Assembly: GCA_023333565.1 (NCBI GenBank)
Contig: JAJKFH010000227.1
Location: 682,001-746,000, forward strand
From: Puffinus mauretanicus
Taxonomy: Eukaryota > Chordata > Aves > Procellariiformes > Procellariidae
Direction of reading: 5' to 3'
Length of the DNA: 64,000 nt
Of this stretch, positions 35,301 through 44,784 are shown piece after piece. The notes beneath the pieces are model-generated. The model was not told the DNA's origin, searched no databases, and saw nothing but the letters and a program-made list of their open reading frames with translations. The translations under genes were made by a program, and so were the position numbers. Within the stretch, counting starts at the first letter, position 1. Every line of letters begins with the position of its first letter.

Positions 35301-38300
35301 TAGCTACATAGTCAATATATAAATGTACTGTGATGGTCACTGGGTTTCGTGTTAGCATTAAATAAAATCTTGCTAAAGTGGAGTGTTTGGGTAGTGAAAT
35401 GATCTGAGCTGGAATCTCAAATGGAGTTTAGGTCTTATTCTGTTCATACTGCATGTTAGAAGCAATAGTAGGAGAGACTAAGTTTTCATTTTCATGATTT
35501 ATCAAGCTGGTTAGATATATATCATGTTTTGCTTGATGTTAATTTATCCAAAATGTAACATTTTACGAAAATATTGGTGTATCCTATAGATTAAGCGGGT
35601 TTAGAAAGCACAAGAACCGATCTCAAGAGATGCTGCTATGGGGAATAGCACATCCTTTGGGATGTGGCTGCTTTCATTCTCCAATCTCTCATTATATCAT
35701 TTGAAGAGATGAAAAAGCTATGAATTTAGTTATGAAAAAATAAACTATGTAAAGATGTCCCTTTCTCTAGGCTGGCTGTGTAGTCAATAATGCCATTATC
35801 AGGAAAAATAGCGTGATGGGACAGCCCACAGAAGGAGCTCTCATTGCCCTTGCAATGAAGGTAAGATTGTTAAAATTTAAAATTTTCCAGAAATGGGGGA
35901 AAAAAAAAAAAAAAGCTGGAATTGTTAGGTCTGAGAGCAGTGATCAGACTTCTTTAAAGTCCCCAGGCTGGTTTTAGTCTTTCTTTTGTCCCTTCTCCCC
36001 AAGGTCGTAGATGTACACCTCTCCCATGTAAACCTCTTGTCACAGACAAACACCTTCCCTGAGCTTCTGTGCTGACAGCAATAATTGTTTTGCTTGGTTA
36101 ATCTGTGCAATTATGCTGCTTAATGGATTTCTTTTGGGCTCAGACCAGACTGCTTTTTTTAATGTTTTCTGCACATGCTAATTAAGAGTTCAGGAGGAAG
36201 AAAAGAGAGTGAAAAATGAGCAAGATCAGGCCATATGAGAAAGCACGGCAGAGGGTCATCATCAATTTGGGTCATCTGCTAGGTTTTTACTTTTTTCTAG
36301 TCACAACCGTGTAAAACAAGAATTTTTGACGAACGTTGCATTCAGAGGGCTGTAAAACACCTCAGCGTTACGCAGCCTGTGATCCACAGCCCTCGGGTGG
36401 GCTGTAGAGCACAGAAGGTGCCTGATGAAATGATGCACCTGCAAACATCTGTCCTTACCTCCTGTTTTTAGAGCTTGTAACTCTAACAGGGAAACCACAA
36501 GTTTTTCGGTAAAGCAATGCTAAATTAAAATCTTCCTTCTGCTCTGCCATTCAGTGGCCAAGCAATAGCAGAATACGAGGGGGGTTGTCGCTTCTATTTT
36601 TTTTTAAGTGGTTAGTTTGGTGGGGGGCAGGGGAGAGAGAGACTGGAAGCTGCTTTTGGTCGCTGCCACTGCGCCTAGAGCACCACGCGTGCTGCTAAAG
36701 CAGGCGTGTGCTGATTTGGACTGTCGTACTTCGTAGCTGAAGGGTCGTCTTGTGGTGAATTGCTTTTTGAGTTTAACCCATCAGGAAATAATTTGAAACC
36801 GCATCCATGATTGATCATTCCGTTATTTGCAATTTCCCTTTTTCTTCCAAGTACGGTGGCTGGGCAATCACCCCAGTGGGGGAGGCTGAGCTTGGGCTGG
36901 AAGAAACCTGCTCTGCCCATCCCTTAGCAACAGGCTTAGGGGAAGGATGGAGCCTCCTTTGACCCAAAGCCCCACCGAGACAGCAGTGCAGCTCCCTAGC
37001 TCTTGCAAAAGTCAACAGGGATCAAGCTTCAAACTCCGGTTTAATTTATCCCATATCAGGCACCAAAAGTAAAAGATGGGTTTGAAAAATGTGGTTTACT
37101 CTCCCCATGCTTTCTCTTGAGCTCTGGAAGTACAGGGTCAACAGTCAATGCCTGTAATATGGCAAATGTATACAAGCTTTGGCATTGTTCAGCATTACAT
37201 CACGCTTTTGTTGTTTGCCCTTACTTTAGATGGAATTAGCTGACATAAAAGATACTTATGTAAGAAAGAAGGAAATTCCATTTAGCTCTGAACAAAAGTG
37301 GATGGCTGTGAAATGCACGCTGAAAAATCAGGTAAAGCAAACAGTGGCGTTGGCTGGTTTTGTGTTTCTAATTGTGAACTTCAACAATGGGCATGAAATG
37401 GTATCTTTTTAGCAAATAACGTTTTCAGAAGTTAACTATGTCAGGAGAAAAACTGAACCAACCTCAAAATTCCCAACCAGGGTGTACTTTTAGCTTGTAA
37501 AGCTGTGTTTGAATGGGAGAAAATAACACTTTTCATAGACTGGTTTGAGCAGGAAAACAAAAGCTTTTCAGAGACAACTGACGGGAAGAAAGATATGATG
37601 TTTGGAAGAAAATGTTGGTCATTTTTCCCTCACCGGGTTAAGGCGCTCATTCTGGCTGATACTGTACTCCGGTTTAAAAACTCACCAACCTTTTCATTAC
37701 CATTCTGTCTGTGATGGCTGAACATGAAAAATGGCTAGAGCAAAAATATCACATCCTATAAATAATGCATGCACTGGGGCATTTTACAAAACAGGTAAAA
37801 GAGCAAACAAAAGCTCTTTTTTACCTAGGATGTAAAGCCGTATGCATTATCGGTATTTTTAAAATGTGCTCTTTTTTTTTTTTTGATATCTCCTTACTTT
37901 AAAGGCTCAGGAAGACATTTACTTTATGAAAGGAGCATTTGAAGAAGTTATTCGATATTGCACTCTGTATAACAGCGGTGGCATCTCGTTATCACTTACA
38001 CCCCAGCAGAAAGCCGCCTACCAGCAGGAAGAAAAACGAATGGGCTCCTCAGGTCTACGGGGTCAGTCATTACTGTCTATGCCACTTAAGCTTACAAGTT
38101 ATCGTGCCCTAATACTTTCCTGCTCTGTTTTGGTCAGGACGGGCAGAGGCTCCATCCTCAGCATCACTTGCATGGTCTCTTCATAATACTTGTGAGAGTT
38201 TGCCAAGCGGCCCATCTTGCTTTCCCCTAATCTTTTTTTTGCTGGGTTTAAATGAGTGAGATTGAAAAGAGCTGAAAATAAGCACGGGAAACGGTGAATG

Positions 38301-41300
38301 TTTTTCCTCCATGGAGTGTTGTGATTGCCTGGGATACGGCCTGAATGTTGCATTGAAAAGCTTTGCGCTGAATCCCATCTAAGCGCTGCTCTGCCAAGTT
38401 TTGCTTTCAGAGAAGCTGTTTCAAGAGCAACGAAAAGCAACTTTGAAAGGGGTTCAAAACATGGATTTGGGCACCGAGATTTTTATTTGAAGTTTCGTTC
38501 AATTCTTTATTAGGAGCAAATCTAATGATCTCCTTTTGATCCTGACTGCATGTCAGTGCACAGCCCACAGTTGTTTTTATGCTCGTGTTGTTTCCTTCAT
38601 CGCTAAAAACCTCCTTTCAGAAACGTCTTGGGCTTTCACACAATAACAGAGACACCGTCTCCTGTGCGTGTTCCCAGGATGTGAGTAGATGAGAACTAGT
38701 CTTGGCAGCCGGGTCTGGAAGATGGTATAGTTAATGTACGTATCCTCCAGCCCTGTGTCTTGCGGTTAGTAACTCCTGTACGGAGCTGGCTTTACAATAT
38801 CGGAATCATCTGCCGTTGTGAACGGCAAATTACTGTTCTGAAGAAAAGCGATTAGCTCGGGCAGCTGCTGCGAGCTTGGGGTTCAATCATCAAAGCAACA
38901 CTGACGGGAACCCCCGAGTGGTCCGAGCACGATTGAATGATACGGTTAGGCACCAAGAACAGAAACAAAATGTTCAGAGCCTTGATGTTCACATGACGGA
39001 AGTTTCACTGGTTTAACTGAATTTACATTTAACGTTTTTAGATTTTAAAAAAAAAAAAAGTTTAAGTTGTTACAGGAGCACTGTTGTTTAACACAGTAGT
39101 TTAACAGTGTCTGGTCTAACGTCGCACTGTCCCGATTTAATCCACCTGCGTTTAGGCAAGGCTTGGTAGACAGATTTAAATTAGACAGAAATAAATCCTG
39201 AGAGAAACATGTGAAACAGAAATGCCCTGATTTGGATAAACTGGTATTATTTGAGTGGACCAAATTTTTGTGTCTATACAAGATCTGAATATGCTGACTA
39301 ATGAGTTTTTCTACTGGAAAACTAGTAAGTTAAGATCTCCTCTAAATGTTCATTTTAATGTATGGAAACACATTATTAATAATTTAGTTTTGTCTTCTTT
39401 TTTTCCCCTCTGTTTCTAGTCCTTGCTTTGGCTTCAGGTCCAGAACTTGGCAAACTCACGTTTTTAGGACTGGTTGGAATAATTGATCCCCCGAGGGCTG
39501 GAGTGAGAGAAGCTGTTCAAGTCCTTTTTGAGTCTGGTGTATCAGTAAAGATGATAACTGGAGATGCCCTGGAAACTGCTGTGGCTATAGGTAGCAAACT
39601 TAGCTTCTTTCCTGTGGGTCTATATTATGTCTGTCAGATCAGTCAAACGTTACGTCGCTTAATAATCAACTTTATCATTCTTTTTGTGTGTGCACTAGAG
39701 GTTTTAAATGCCCCTGAGTTCTTGTTTTTCCATTGAAACAAATCGTATTAAATGCAGTAATAGAGCAGCTATGGACTATCGGCCAAATTCCAGTAACTTA
39801 ATTCCACTATTTTAGCGCCAGAAATGGCAAAATCTCAGTGTAAGACCCTTCAGTGAGACAGATGGTGTTGCTGGGATTATCGGCTCCACTAACATTTGGA
39901 GCGAGTACCTCTGCGCTTCCCATTTTTGCATTTTGCCATTAGAAATACAAAGAGCAAGCAGCAGAGGAGAGCAACAGATTTAGTGTCAGCTCCCGATCTG
40001 GGTATTGTATCGCTTCCGTAGCTCCAGCTGAGCAAGGACAGGGTGACCGGCCCAGCTCAGAGCCAGAGCGCTGCGTGCCCTGTCAGGTACCCCATGTTCA
40101 GAAGTATTTCCCGGTAAATTCTTTAATTGCTGCCTCTATTCTTTGAGTCAGGAAATAGTTGGCTTTTTCCAGAGCTGAGGGGCAGATCTCATTTTGGGCT
40201 TTTCTTTGCAGGACAGAATATTGGTCTCTGCAATGGGAAGCTGAAAGCCATGTCTGGGGAAGAGCTGGACCAACTGGCAGAGGCAGAGCTATCCTCCACT
40301 GTCAAAAATGTAATGGTTTTGATTACAAAAATAAGGCCTGGTTCTATTTCCAATAGCATCCATCTAACACAAGATTGTATTTTTGTTTTTCAGGTTTCTA
40401 TTTTCTTCAGAACAAGTCCAAAGCACAAACTAAAAATCATAAAGGTACCAAGAGCCTTTCAAATTCATTGTACGCCTTACAAAAACAAGGTGCAGGGGGT
40501 GCCCCTCAGTTCGCTAGGCCACCTGGTCTTCCGAGACAGGATCAGCTCAAGCTAAAGGACCATAAAACCTAAGCTAGAGCATTGGCACTATTTACACTGA
40601 AGGCATTAGCATTTCTCTTGCAGATCTGGCCTGGGTCATTTGAAAGACACTAGTGAGATATTAGCAAGCATAATATCAGCAGAATGATTTCTGAGGACTT
40701 TACTCCCCTCTTCTAGCTCCTGCTGAAGTTGTGAGATACTATACGCCTCAAAATCCAGTCTCTTAATTCTTGGTCTGTGTTTTGTCCTCAGAGGGATGCC
40801 GAGTCTGCCTTACCCTAAGTCACATAGCACTGCTGCGCTTTCTTTCAATATTACGTGCAAGCCCTGTGGTTGCCAGCAGGACTTACTTATCTTCTCCTGG
40901 CTTCAGAGTCTCTCATCTCTCCACTCTCACAGGCTTTGCAGAGGACTGGTGCCATCGTGTCAATGACAGGAGATGGTGTTAACGATGCCGTAGCCCTTAA
41001 ATCTGCCGATATCGGGATTGCAATGGGACAAGCTGGTACAGACGTCAGCAAAGAGGCTGCCAACATGATTCTCGTGGACGATGAGTTCTCGACAGTAATG
41101 TAGGTTTAGTGACTTTCTTACTATCAGACGCTTTCTTACTTCAGATACTTTCTGGCTATCCATTGCAACAAGTCTGTTCTGTGACTAGCCCTGGAAATGG
41201 CACAAGACGCAGGACATGTGAGTCAACAGGCCGTAAGTGGAGATACCTAGTGTGGGGCTGGCTCATTTTCAGTTGCGTACACGGCAATGACTTCTTTATT

Positions 41301-44300
41301 TCAAGTGGTGGTGACAAAGCTACCTTTCATCTGAAAGCCCTGGCTTCTCATTGCTCTAGCTAACCGGGGATTTAAAAGTGCCTAGAAGTCTGGGTAGATC
41401 GTAACTTGTGCTCTCTGCCTCGTCCGGGAAGCTCAGAGGAAAGACATAATTTGCAATGCTCTGTTGGTTTGTAACAACAGAGAGAGCAGGCAGAGTAGAG
41501 CGAGGATATAAATAGGTCACGTGCCTGCTTTATGAGCCAAGACCTGGCCGTATGAACCGGGGTTTTCAGATCTGCTGGTCCTGATAAAGTCATTTTAGCT
41601 GAGACGCTGCATTGATGTCCTTCTCCCAAGCTGGGGTCTGAATTTCATCTGAAATAAGTGCTAGAGAAAACAACTTGTATTTTGAGTGTCACGGGGAGCT
41701 CAATGTAAAATAGCGTGAGTACTAGTTATTTAATAAACTCCCCTCTCCCTTCCAGGAATGCAATAGAAGAGGGAAAAGGAATATTTTACAACATAAAAAA
41801 TTTTGTCCGGTTCCAGTTGAGCACGTAAGTTCCTGTTTGCTTCGATTCCAGTGAAGGCACCTTTTAGGTGAGGCCATGCAGAATAATGTTCTGTGCTTTG
41901 CAGGAGCATTTCAGCTTTGAGCCTAATTACTCTGTCAACAGTGCTTAACCTACCAAATCCACTCAATGCCATGCAGATCTTATGGATCAACATCATCATG
42001 GATGGGCCGCCAGCCCAGAGGTATGGAAGAGTCAAATAAGCAAAATATTCTTGGTTTTAACATGTCTGAAGTTGGCTTAGGAACGCAAGCCATTTGGTGG
42101 TTAGATAAGACAAGTTGTACTTTTGTTCCCTTCTGGTCCCTCCAAAAGCGTTTACTTCAGGTTTACTTGAGGTTTTACGTATTCCTGTTTTGTGGTGGAA
42201 TCACTTAACTATTCTACACTTTTACTATGGATGGTCTGTTGTCCTGAGTGCAGCACCTGCTAGCAGCCCTGCAGAGCTGACTGGCAAGGGAATACTGGGT
42301 ACGTATGTGGGTATATGCCCCAAAATCACAAGACTTAGGAACCTCATCCACCTGCTAATTACACCTACTGCTAACTACAGTTACTACTTCCACAACGTGG
42401 AAGAGATGTTGCCCACAATCTCACAGCTAGCTCTCCCTCTGGGATGGGATACTGATACGATGCACTGCGGTAGCCTAATATATCGTTTTAGCAGCTCATT
42501 ATGCAAAAAAGACCTTTGGCGCAGGGGTGTCAGACAAACCTGGGGCCTTATGTATCCCTGATAACTCTCATGCCATACTTCAAAGAATTTCATCCTCCAG
42601 ATCCATCCTGTTTTATCAACAGTACCGTTTCGGGACGATCCGCATTAACGAAACATGTCCCTCTGCTTCTCTTTGAGGCAGCTTGGGAGTTGAACCTGTT
42701 GATAGGGATACCATCAAACAGCCGCCCCGATGTATCACGGATACTATACTCAGCAAATCATTGATCCTGAAAATCTTCATGTCAGCTATAATTATCATCA
42801 GTGGAACTCTCTTTGTCTTCTGGAAGGAGGTGAGGAAAATCTGCGATCGTATCTGTTTTCATCAGGGTGGAGAACAAAGCGAAGGCAATTTCTGAAGTAC
42901 ACGCGGAGGACTTTCTGATATACATCTAGTGGGGCAGGATCGGTACGGGCAGAGGGCTAAGAAACCGGGGTCAGCTCCTAGCTCTGCTTCTGCCTTCCTG
43001 TGCTGCCCCTAATTTGGAGCTTCCTATCTAGAATGGGAAAACTATTACTTGATGTGATTTCAATGCTTTAAGGTACTTTTCACCTCTAGATTTCCATGTA
43101 AGTAGAAAATGCCAAGTGCCTAAGTATTATGAATTGCTGTTAGTAAATAGTGAATGTTACTATAGCAGTTTAAGTAATTTAATTTAGAATATTCTTTACT
43201 CAAATTCCGCATCAGTTTAAGAATTTAAAACATGGTTGACAAGATCATAAGCTCAACGATTAGCAGACAGAAATTAATGTTATCTATAATAGTTAGAACT
43301 AGATTTATTCCTTTGTTTTACTACCCTTTGAATTGACTGGGGTCATTAAAGGGAATATTTAATCTGTTGAATTGACATATTTTTGTAAGGCCTAACTAAC
43401 CCCTGAATTTTTACATGTGCTTTCAGAATCCAAAAAGTGGCATAACTCCTCGAACCACAACAATGACTTTTACCTGCTTTGTGTTTTTTGACCTCTTCAA
43501 TGCCCTGACATGCCGCTCTCAGGTGAGATTGCTCTGTCAGCAATAATTTCTTGTCTCAAAACACTAACGTAAACATCAGAAAACTCGTATTTTGCCTAGG
43601 AAGGATTTTTTAAAATGTCATTTAAAGCAACATGGTTTTTATCGTCTTTATTTATAAAGTTATCCACTATAGTTGAACTGCAACTACACTTTCAACTATG
43701 TAGCTCTGCCTAAGTTAGCATTCATGTAACTTCAAAAAATAATGGAGTTTACATGCAAAGAAACAGTGTGACATTCAAGTACCAACAGGAGATTAGGAAA
43801 TGTTACATTTATCTTTTTTTTTCCCCCCCTTCTCTAGACAAAGTTGATATTTGAAATAGGCTTTTTTCGAAACCGCATGTTCTTGTATTCTGTGCTTGGG
43901 TCATTTTTGGGACAGCTGGCTGTTATATACGTCCCTCCGTTACAAAAGATCTTCCAGACAGAGAATTTAGGAGTGCTAGGTAAGTTGCAAAATAAACAAC
44001 GTGTTTTTTTCTTTAAAGCTACTTTAAAAAGCAGATGCGATTGCCAAATTTTTACATGATAGCTCCCAACAGATTGCTGGTAGGGGAAATCAATCAACAG
44101 CTCCTATACCTATATACATACACATAGCTATACACAAATAGTAGTAGTAATATTTAATGATATTATCCCAGTCTAGGTTTTGAATTTTTATTTACTGCAC
44201 ATAAATGGAGACATGCCAAGATTTTCCACGAGCTCCTTATGATGACATTTCTCTACATAAATCTATCTAGGATCATTATGCCGTCACTCTGCTTTGAAAA

Positions 44301-44784
44301 AGCAGGGTGAATGTTTCCTAGCTGAAATGCAATGTGTATTTTACCATTTGAATCAGTCTAGGCAAACTCTACCACACCACATTGTATTGCATCTACATGA
44401 GGCGTGTTGTCAGAAGCAGGGTTCAACCATCCCCAATGAGATGGTTAATGTAGAGGTTTCCACCCATCAATTGAACTATACCAACTATGGGTCTTCCTTG
44501 TCTACCACAGTAATTTCTCTAATTCTACAGCTGGCAAAAGCATAGCTAGGCTATACATCTCTGGAGTTACACCAGCACAAATATCCACTGCAGGGAGGCC
44601 CTTAACTGGGAATTCCTGCCCAAAATCCAGCTGTCCACTGCGTTCATCTCCGCTCTGTTTCCTCTCGGCAGACCTGCTGTTTCTCACCGGACTGGCTTCC
44701 TCAGTTTTCGTTGTGTCCGAGTTCGTCAAACTCTGTGAAAAACGCTGCTGTCGGCCGAAGCACACAAAGGCATGTCATAACTGA
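17239..44784 (+). CDS. ATP2C2: ATP2C2, secretory-pathway Ca2+/Mn2+ P-type ATPase 2 (SPCA2), complete in 27 coding exons
   Basis: This P2A ATPase pumps cytosolic Ca2+ or Mn2+ into Golgi and secretory compartments. All 27 coding exons join without phase conflict to about 943 aa; human SPCA2 is 946. Visible landmarks are: actuator TGEA at 220-223; TM4 PEGLP at 336-340 with Glu337; phosphorylation motif SDKTGT with Asp379; nucleotide-domain FSSEQKW near 485 and KGA at 510; DPPR at 576; MITGD ending at 602; hinge MTGDGVNDA near 671-679; and TM6 [10 protein letters not shown] with Asn768, Asp772 and Gln777, which correspond to ion-site residues studied in yeast Pmr1. SPCA has one Ca2+ site, consistent with this. 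The extended N-terminus with [18 protein letters not shown] and overall closeness to human ATP2C2 favour SPCA2 over SPCA1. In mammals SPCA2 also activates Orai1. The C-terminal dozen residues differ from human. All internal introns are GT-AG. Confidence 0.97.
17338..24085 (+). other. ATP2C2: ATP2C2 intron 1
   Basis: This is the largest intron, about 6.7 kb, ending in tttactcag. It contains a T26 run at 21534, a short duplicated gacgaagcccagt at about 20900, TG-rich sequence at 19215-19265, and locally GC-rich patches around 21300-21500 and 23060-23640. No coding homology is seen. Confidence 0.75.
21534..21559. repeat. Homopolymer T26
   Basis: This is an uninterrupted run of 26 T in ATP2C2 intron 1. 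It may be a reverse-oriented retroposon poly(A) tail or a simple slippage tract; no element body is recognisable beside it. Confidence 0.9.
24086..24196 (+). CDS. ATP2C2: ATP2C2 coding exon 2
   Basis: Its 37 codons lie between tttactcag and AAC|gtaagg. They carry the SPCA2-type [19 protein letters not shown] segment of the cytosolic N-terminus. Confidence 0.94.
24197..25520 (+). other. ATP2C2: ATP2C2 intron 2 with a GC-rich patch
   Basis: The segment at about 24410-24940 is GC- and CpG-rich and open in several frames on both strands; the rest is AT-rich, and the intron ends ttccctctag. No homologous protein was recognised in the open frames, so the patch is more likely a regulatory island than a gene. 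Confidence 0.6.
25521..25637 (+). CDS. ATP2C2: ATP2C2 coding exon 3
   Basis: Its 39 codons run from [12 protein letters not shown] to KKYLDQ with donor CAG|gtaagg. They encode the N-terminal segment leading to TM1; HGWNEF matches human. Confidence 0.96.
25638..27462 (+). other. ATP2C2: ATP2C2 intron 3
   Basis: This intron of about 1.8 kb holds a purine-rich tract at 27030-27060 and a GC-rich patch at 27130-27340. It ends in a long T tract and ttcag. No coding or RNA feature is recognised. Confidence 0.75.
27463..27552 (+). CDS. ATP2C2: ATP2C2 coding exon 4 (TM1)
   Basis: The 30-codon exon encodes [17 protein letters not shown] (TM1) and [11 protein letters not shown], very close to human. 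Donor GTG|gtaggt, phase 0. Confidence 0.96.
27633..27668 (+). CDS. ATP2C2: ATP2C2 coding exon 5 (36-nt exon, TM2)
   Basis: This 12-codon exon ([12 protein letters not shown]) contains most of TM2. It lies between ttcgcag and CAG|gtacgt, and both flanking introns are under 100 bases (80 and 92 nt). Skipping it would keep the frame but remove a membrane helix. Confidence 0.95.
27761..27822 (+). CDS. ATP2C2: ATP2C2 coding exon 6
   Basis: The acceptor is gtttaaaag and the donor ACTG|gtgagg. It encodes [20 protein letters not shown] at the start of the actuator domain and ends two bases into a Cys codon. Confidence 0.95.
27823..29003 (+). other. ATP2C2: ATP2C2 intron 6
   Basis: About 1.2 kb. The first half is GC-rich and the second AT-rich, and it ends ctaatgtag. 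No feature is seen. Confidence 0.8.
29004..29112 (+). CDS. ATP2C2: ATP2C2 coding exon 7
   Basis: It encodes [18 protein letters not shown] and [13 protein letters not shown] of the actuator domain. Donor GAG|gtaaat, phase 0. Confidence 0.96.
29193..29342 (+). CDS. ATP2C2: ATP2C2 coding exon 8 (TGEA)
   Basis: The 50-codon exon carries [13 protein letters not shown] with the TGEA dephosphorylation loop of the actuator domain, then [13 protein letters not shown]. Donor AAA|gtgagt. Confidence 0.97.
29436..29504 (+). CDS. ATP2C2: ATP2C2 coding exon 9
   Basis: Its 23 codons ([20 protein letters not shown], then AEE) are almost identical to human. Donor GAG|gtaatg, phase 0. Confidence 0.96.
29927..30000. 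repeat. Perfect 28-bp inverted repeat with 18-nt spacer
   Basis: The left arm 29928-29955 (starting gtgtgtgcaaagcctctggg) is exactly complementary to the right arm 29973-30000 (ending gaggctttgcacacac). It would form a 28-bp hairpin within ATP2C2 intron 9. No target-site duplication, transposon body or known microRNA was recognised. See findings. Confidence 0.9.
30343..30418 (+). CDS. ATP2C2: ATP2C2 coding exon 10
   Basis: [20 protein letters not shown], then SFGII, leads into TM3. Acceptor tgtttccag, donor ATCG|gtgagt, phase 1. Confidence 0.96.
30663..30729 (+). CDS. ATP2C2: ATP2C2 coding exon 11 (TM3)
   Basis: [20 protein letters not shown], then GV, covers TM3 and the lumenal turn. It ends AG|gtgagg within a Ser codon. 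Confidence 0.95.
30730..31988 (+). other. ATP2C2: ATP2C2 intron 11
   Basis: About 1.26 kb of AT-rich sequence ending ctgtccccag. It holds an A13 run near 31217 and nothing else recognisable. Confidence 0.8.
31989..32113 (+). CDS. ATP2C2: ATP2C2 coding exon 12 (TM4, PEGLP)
   Basis: It encodes [20 protein letters not shown] of TM4, with the ion-binding Glu in PEGLP, then [18 protein letters not shown]. Donor TTAG|gtaagg, phase 1. Confidence 0.97.
32114..34068 (+). other. ATP2C2: ATP2C2 intron 12
   Basis: About 2 kb, ending cctgcatcag. It contains one CR1-like antisense remnant near 32571 and otherwise unremarkable sequence. Confidence 0.8.
32571..32650 (-). mobile_element. Degenerate CR1-like LINE fragment
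   Basis: The order agagtcatggaaaacaggga, then gaggaccttgagaaggtgtc, then cagcccacc...gcagggcagaatgaact resembles the reverse complement of amniote CR1 3' regions (typically 'atcatagaat...aaaggacctcaagaggtcatctagtccagcccc...'). Judged from memory; a library search is needed. Confidence 0.4.
34069..34166 (+). CDS. ATP2C2: ATP2C2 coding exon 13 (phosphorylation site)
   Basis: It encodes [20 protein letters not shown], with the catalytic Asp379 of DKTGT that forms the phospho-enzyme, then [12 protein letters not shown]. Donor GAG|gtatgg, phase 0. Confidence 0.98.
34167..34899 (+). other. ATP2C2: ATP2C2 intron 13
   Basis: About 0.7 kb with no recognisable element, ending cttcctcag. Confidence 0.8.
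34900..35001 (+). CDS. ATP2C2: ATP2C2 coding exon 14
   Basis: The 34 codons include [19 protein letters not shown] and [12 protein letters not shown] of the nucleotide-binding domain. Donor GAG|gtaagt. Confidence 0.96.
35002..35770 (+). other. ATP2C2: ATP2C2 intron 14
   Basis: About 0.77 kb of AT-rich sequence ending ctttctctag. Nothing else is seen. Confidence 0.8.
35771..35860 (+). CDS. ATP2C2: ATP2C2 coding exon 15
   Basis: [20 protein letters not shown], then [10 protein letters not shown], of the nucleotide-binding domain. Donor AAG|gtaaga, phase 0. Confidence 0.97.
35861..37229 (+). other. ATP2C2: ATP2C2 intron 15
   Basis: About 1.4 kb containing an A15 run near 35900 and no recognisable gene or repeat family. 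Confidence 0.8.
37230..37331 (+). CDS. ATP2C2: ATP2C2 coding exon 16
   Basis: [20 protein letters not shown] then EQKWMAVKC. The FSSEQKWM segment belongs to the ATP-binding region. Acceptor ttactttag, donor CAG|gtaaag. Confidence 0.96.
37332..37904 (+). other. ATP2C2: ATP2C2 intron 16 with interleaved inverted repeats
   Basis: This 0.57-kb intron contains, at 37751-37850, three complementary segment pairs close to the downstream acceptor (see findings). The acceptor tract is a T run followed by ttactttaaag. Confidence 0.75.
37905..38061 (+). CDS. ATP2C2: ATP2C2 coding exon 17
   Basis: It contains [20 protein letters not shown], with the nucleotide-pocket KGA motif, and [11 protein letters not shown]. 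The donor is CGGG|gtcagt, phase 1; the next exon completes Val. Confidence 0.95.
38062..39419 (+). other. ATP2C2: ATP2C2 intron 17
   Basis: About 1.36 kb, AT-rich, with an A12-13 run near 39048. It ends ctgtttctag. No other feature is seen. Confidence 0.8.
39420..39590 (+). CDS. ATP2C2: ATP2C2 coding exon 18
   Basis: [25 protein letters not shown], then [21 protein letters not shown] and TGD are P-domain motifs. Donor ATAG|gtagca, phase 1. Confidence 0.97.
39591..40211 (+). other. ATP2C2: ATP2C2 intron 18
   Basis: About 0.6 kb with no recognisable element. Confidence 0.8.
40212..40309 (+). CDS. ATP2C2: ATP2C2 coding exon 19
   Basis: [20 protein letters not shown], then the more variable [12 protein letters not shown]. 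Acceptor ctttgcag, donor AAT|gtaatg. Confidence 0.94.
40394..40444 (+). CDS. ATP2C2: ATP2C2 coding exon 20 (51 nt)
   Basis: The 17 codons [17 protein letters not shown] match human nearly exactly. Donor AAAG|gtacca. Confidence 0.96.
40445..40932 (+). other. ATP2C2: ATP2C2 intron 20
   Basis: About 0.49 kb of unremarkable sequence ending ctctcacag. Confidence 0.8.
40933..41099 (+). CDS. ATP2C2: ATP2C2 coding exon 21 (hinge TGDGVNDA)
   Basis: [20 protein letters not shown] then [27 protein letters not shown] coordinates Mg2+ and forms the hinge. It ends AT|gtaggt, and the next exon supplies the G of Met. Confidence 0.98.
41100..41755 (+). other. ATP2C2: ATP2C2 intron 21
   Basis: About 0.66 kb ending cccttccag; nothing recognisable. 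Confidence 0.8.
41756..41824 (+). CDS. ATP2C2: ATP2C2 coding exon 22
   Basis: [20 protein letters not shown] then LS, the P-domain to TM5 connection. Donor GCAC|gtaagt, phase 2. Confidence 0.97.
41904..42020 (+). CDS. ATP2C2: ATP2C2 coding exon 23 (TM5-TM6)
   Basis: [20 protein letters not shown] then [18 protein letters not shown]. Asn768 and Asp772 of TM6 are the expected metal ligands. Donor AG|gtatgg, phase 2. Confidence 0.98.
42021..42681 (+). other. ATP2C2: ATP2C2 intron 23
   Basis: About 0.66 kb ending tttgaggcag, a comparatively weak polypyrimidine tract. No element is recognised. Confidence 0.8.
42682..42829 (+). CDS. ATP2C2: ATP2C2 coding exon 24 (TM7)
   Basis: [20 protein letters not shown] then [20 protein letters not shown], covering the TM6-TM7 loop and TM7. 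Donor GAG|gtgagg, phase 0. Confidence 0.97.
42830..43426 (+). other. ATP2C2: ATP2C2 intron 24
   Basis: About 0.6 kb of AT-rich sequence, with no feature. Confidence 0.8.
43427..43522 (+). CDS. ATP2C2: ATP2C2 coding exon 25 (TM8)
   Basis: [20 protein letters not shown] then [12 protein letters not shown]. The TPRTTTMTF and FNALTCRSQ blocks are as in human. Confidence 0.97.
43523..43837 (+). other. ATP2C2: ATP2C2 intron 25
   Basis: About 0.3 kb of AT-rich sequence ending in a T/C tract and tctctag. Confidence 0.8.
43838..43979 (+). CDS. ATP2C2: ATP2C2 coding exon 26 (TM9)
   Basis: [20 protein letters not shown] then [20 protein letters not shown]. Donor CTAG|gtaagt, phase 1. Confidence 0.97.
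43980..44671 (+). other. ATP2C2: ATP2C2 intron 26
   Basis: About 0.69 kb of AT-rich sequence ending cctctcggcag. No feature is seen. Confidence 0.8.
44672..44784 (+). CDS. ATP2C2: ATP2C2 last coding exon (TM10 and C-terminus)
   Basis: [20 protein letters not shown] forms TM10, then [16 protein letters not shown] and TGA. The tail after CEK.CC differs in sequence and is a little shorter than human. Confidence 0.95.
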
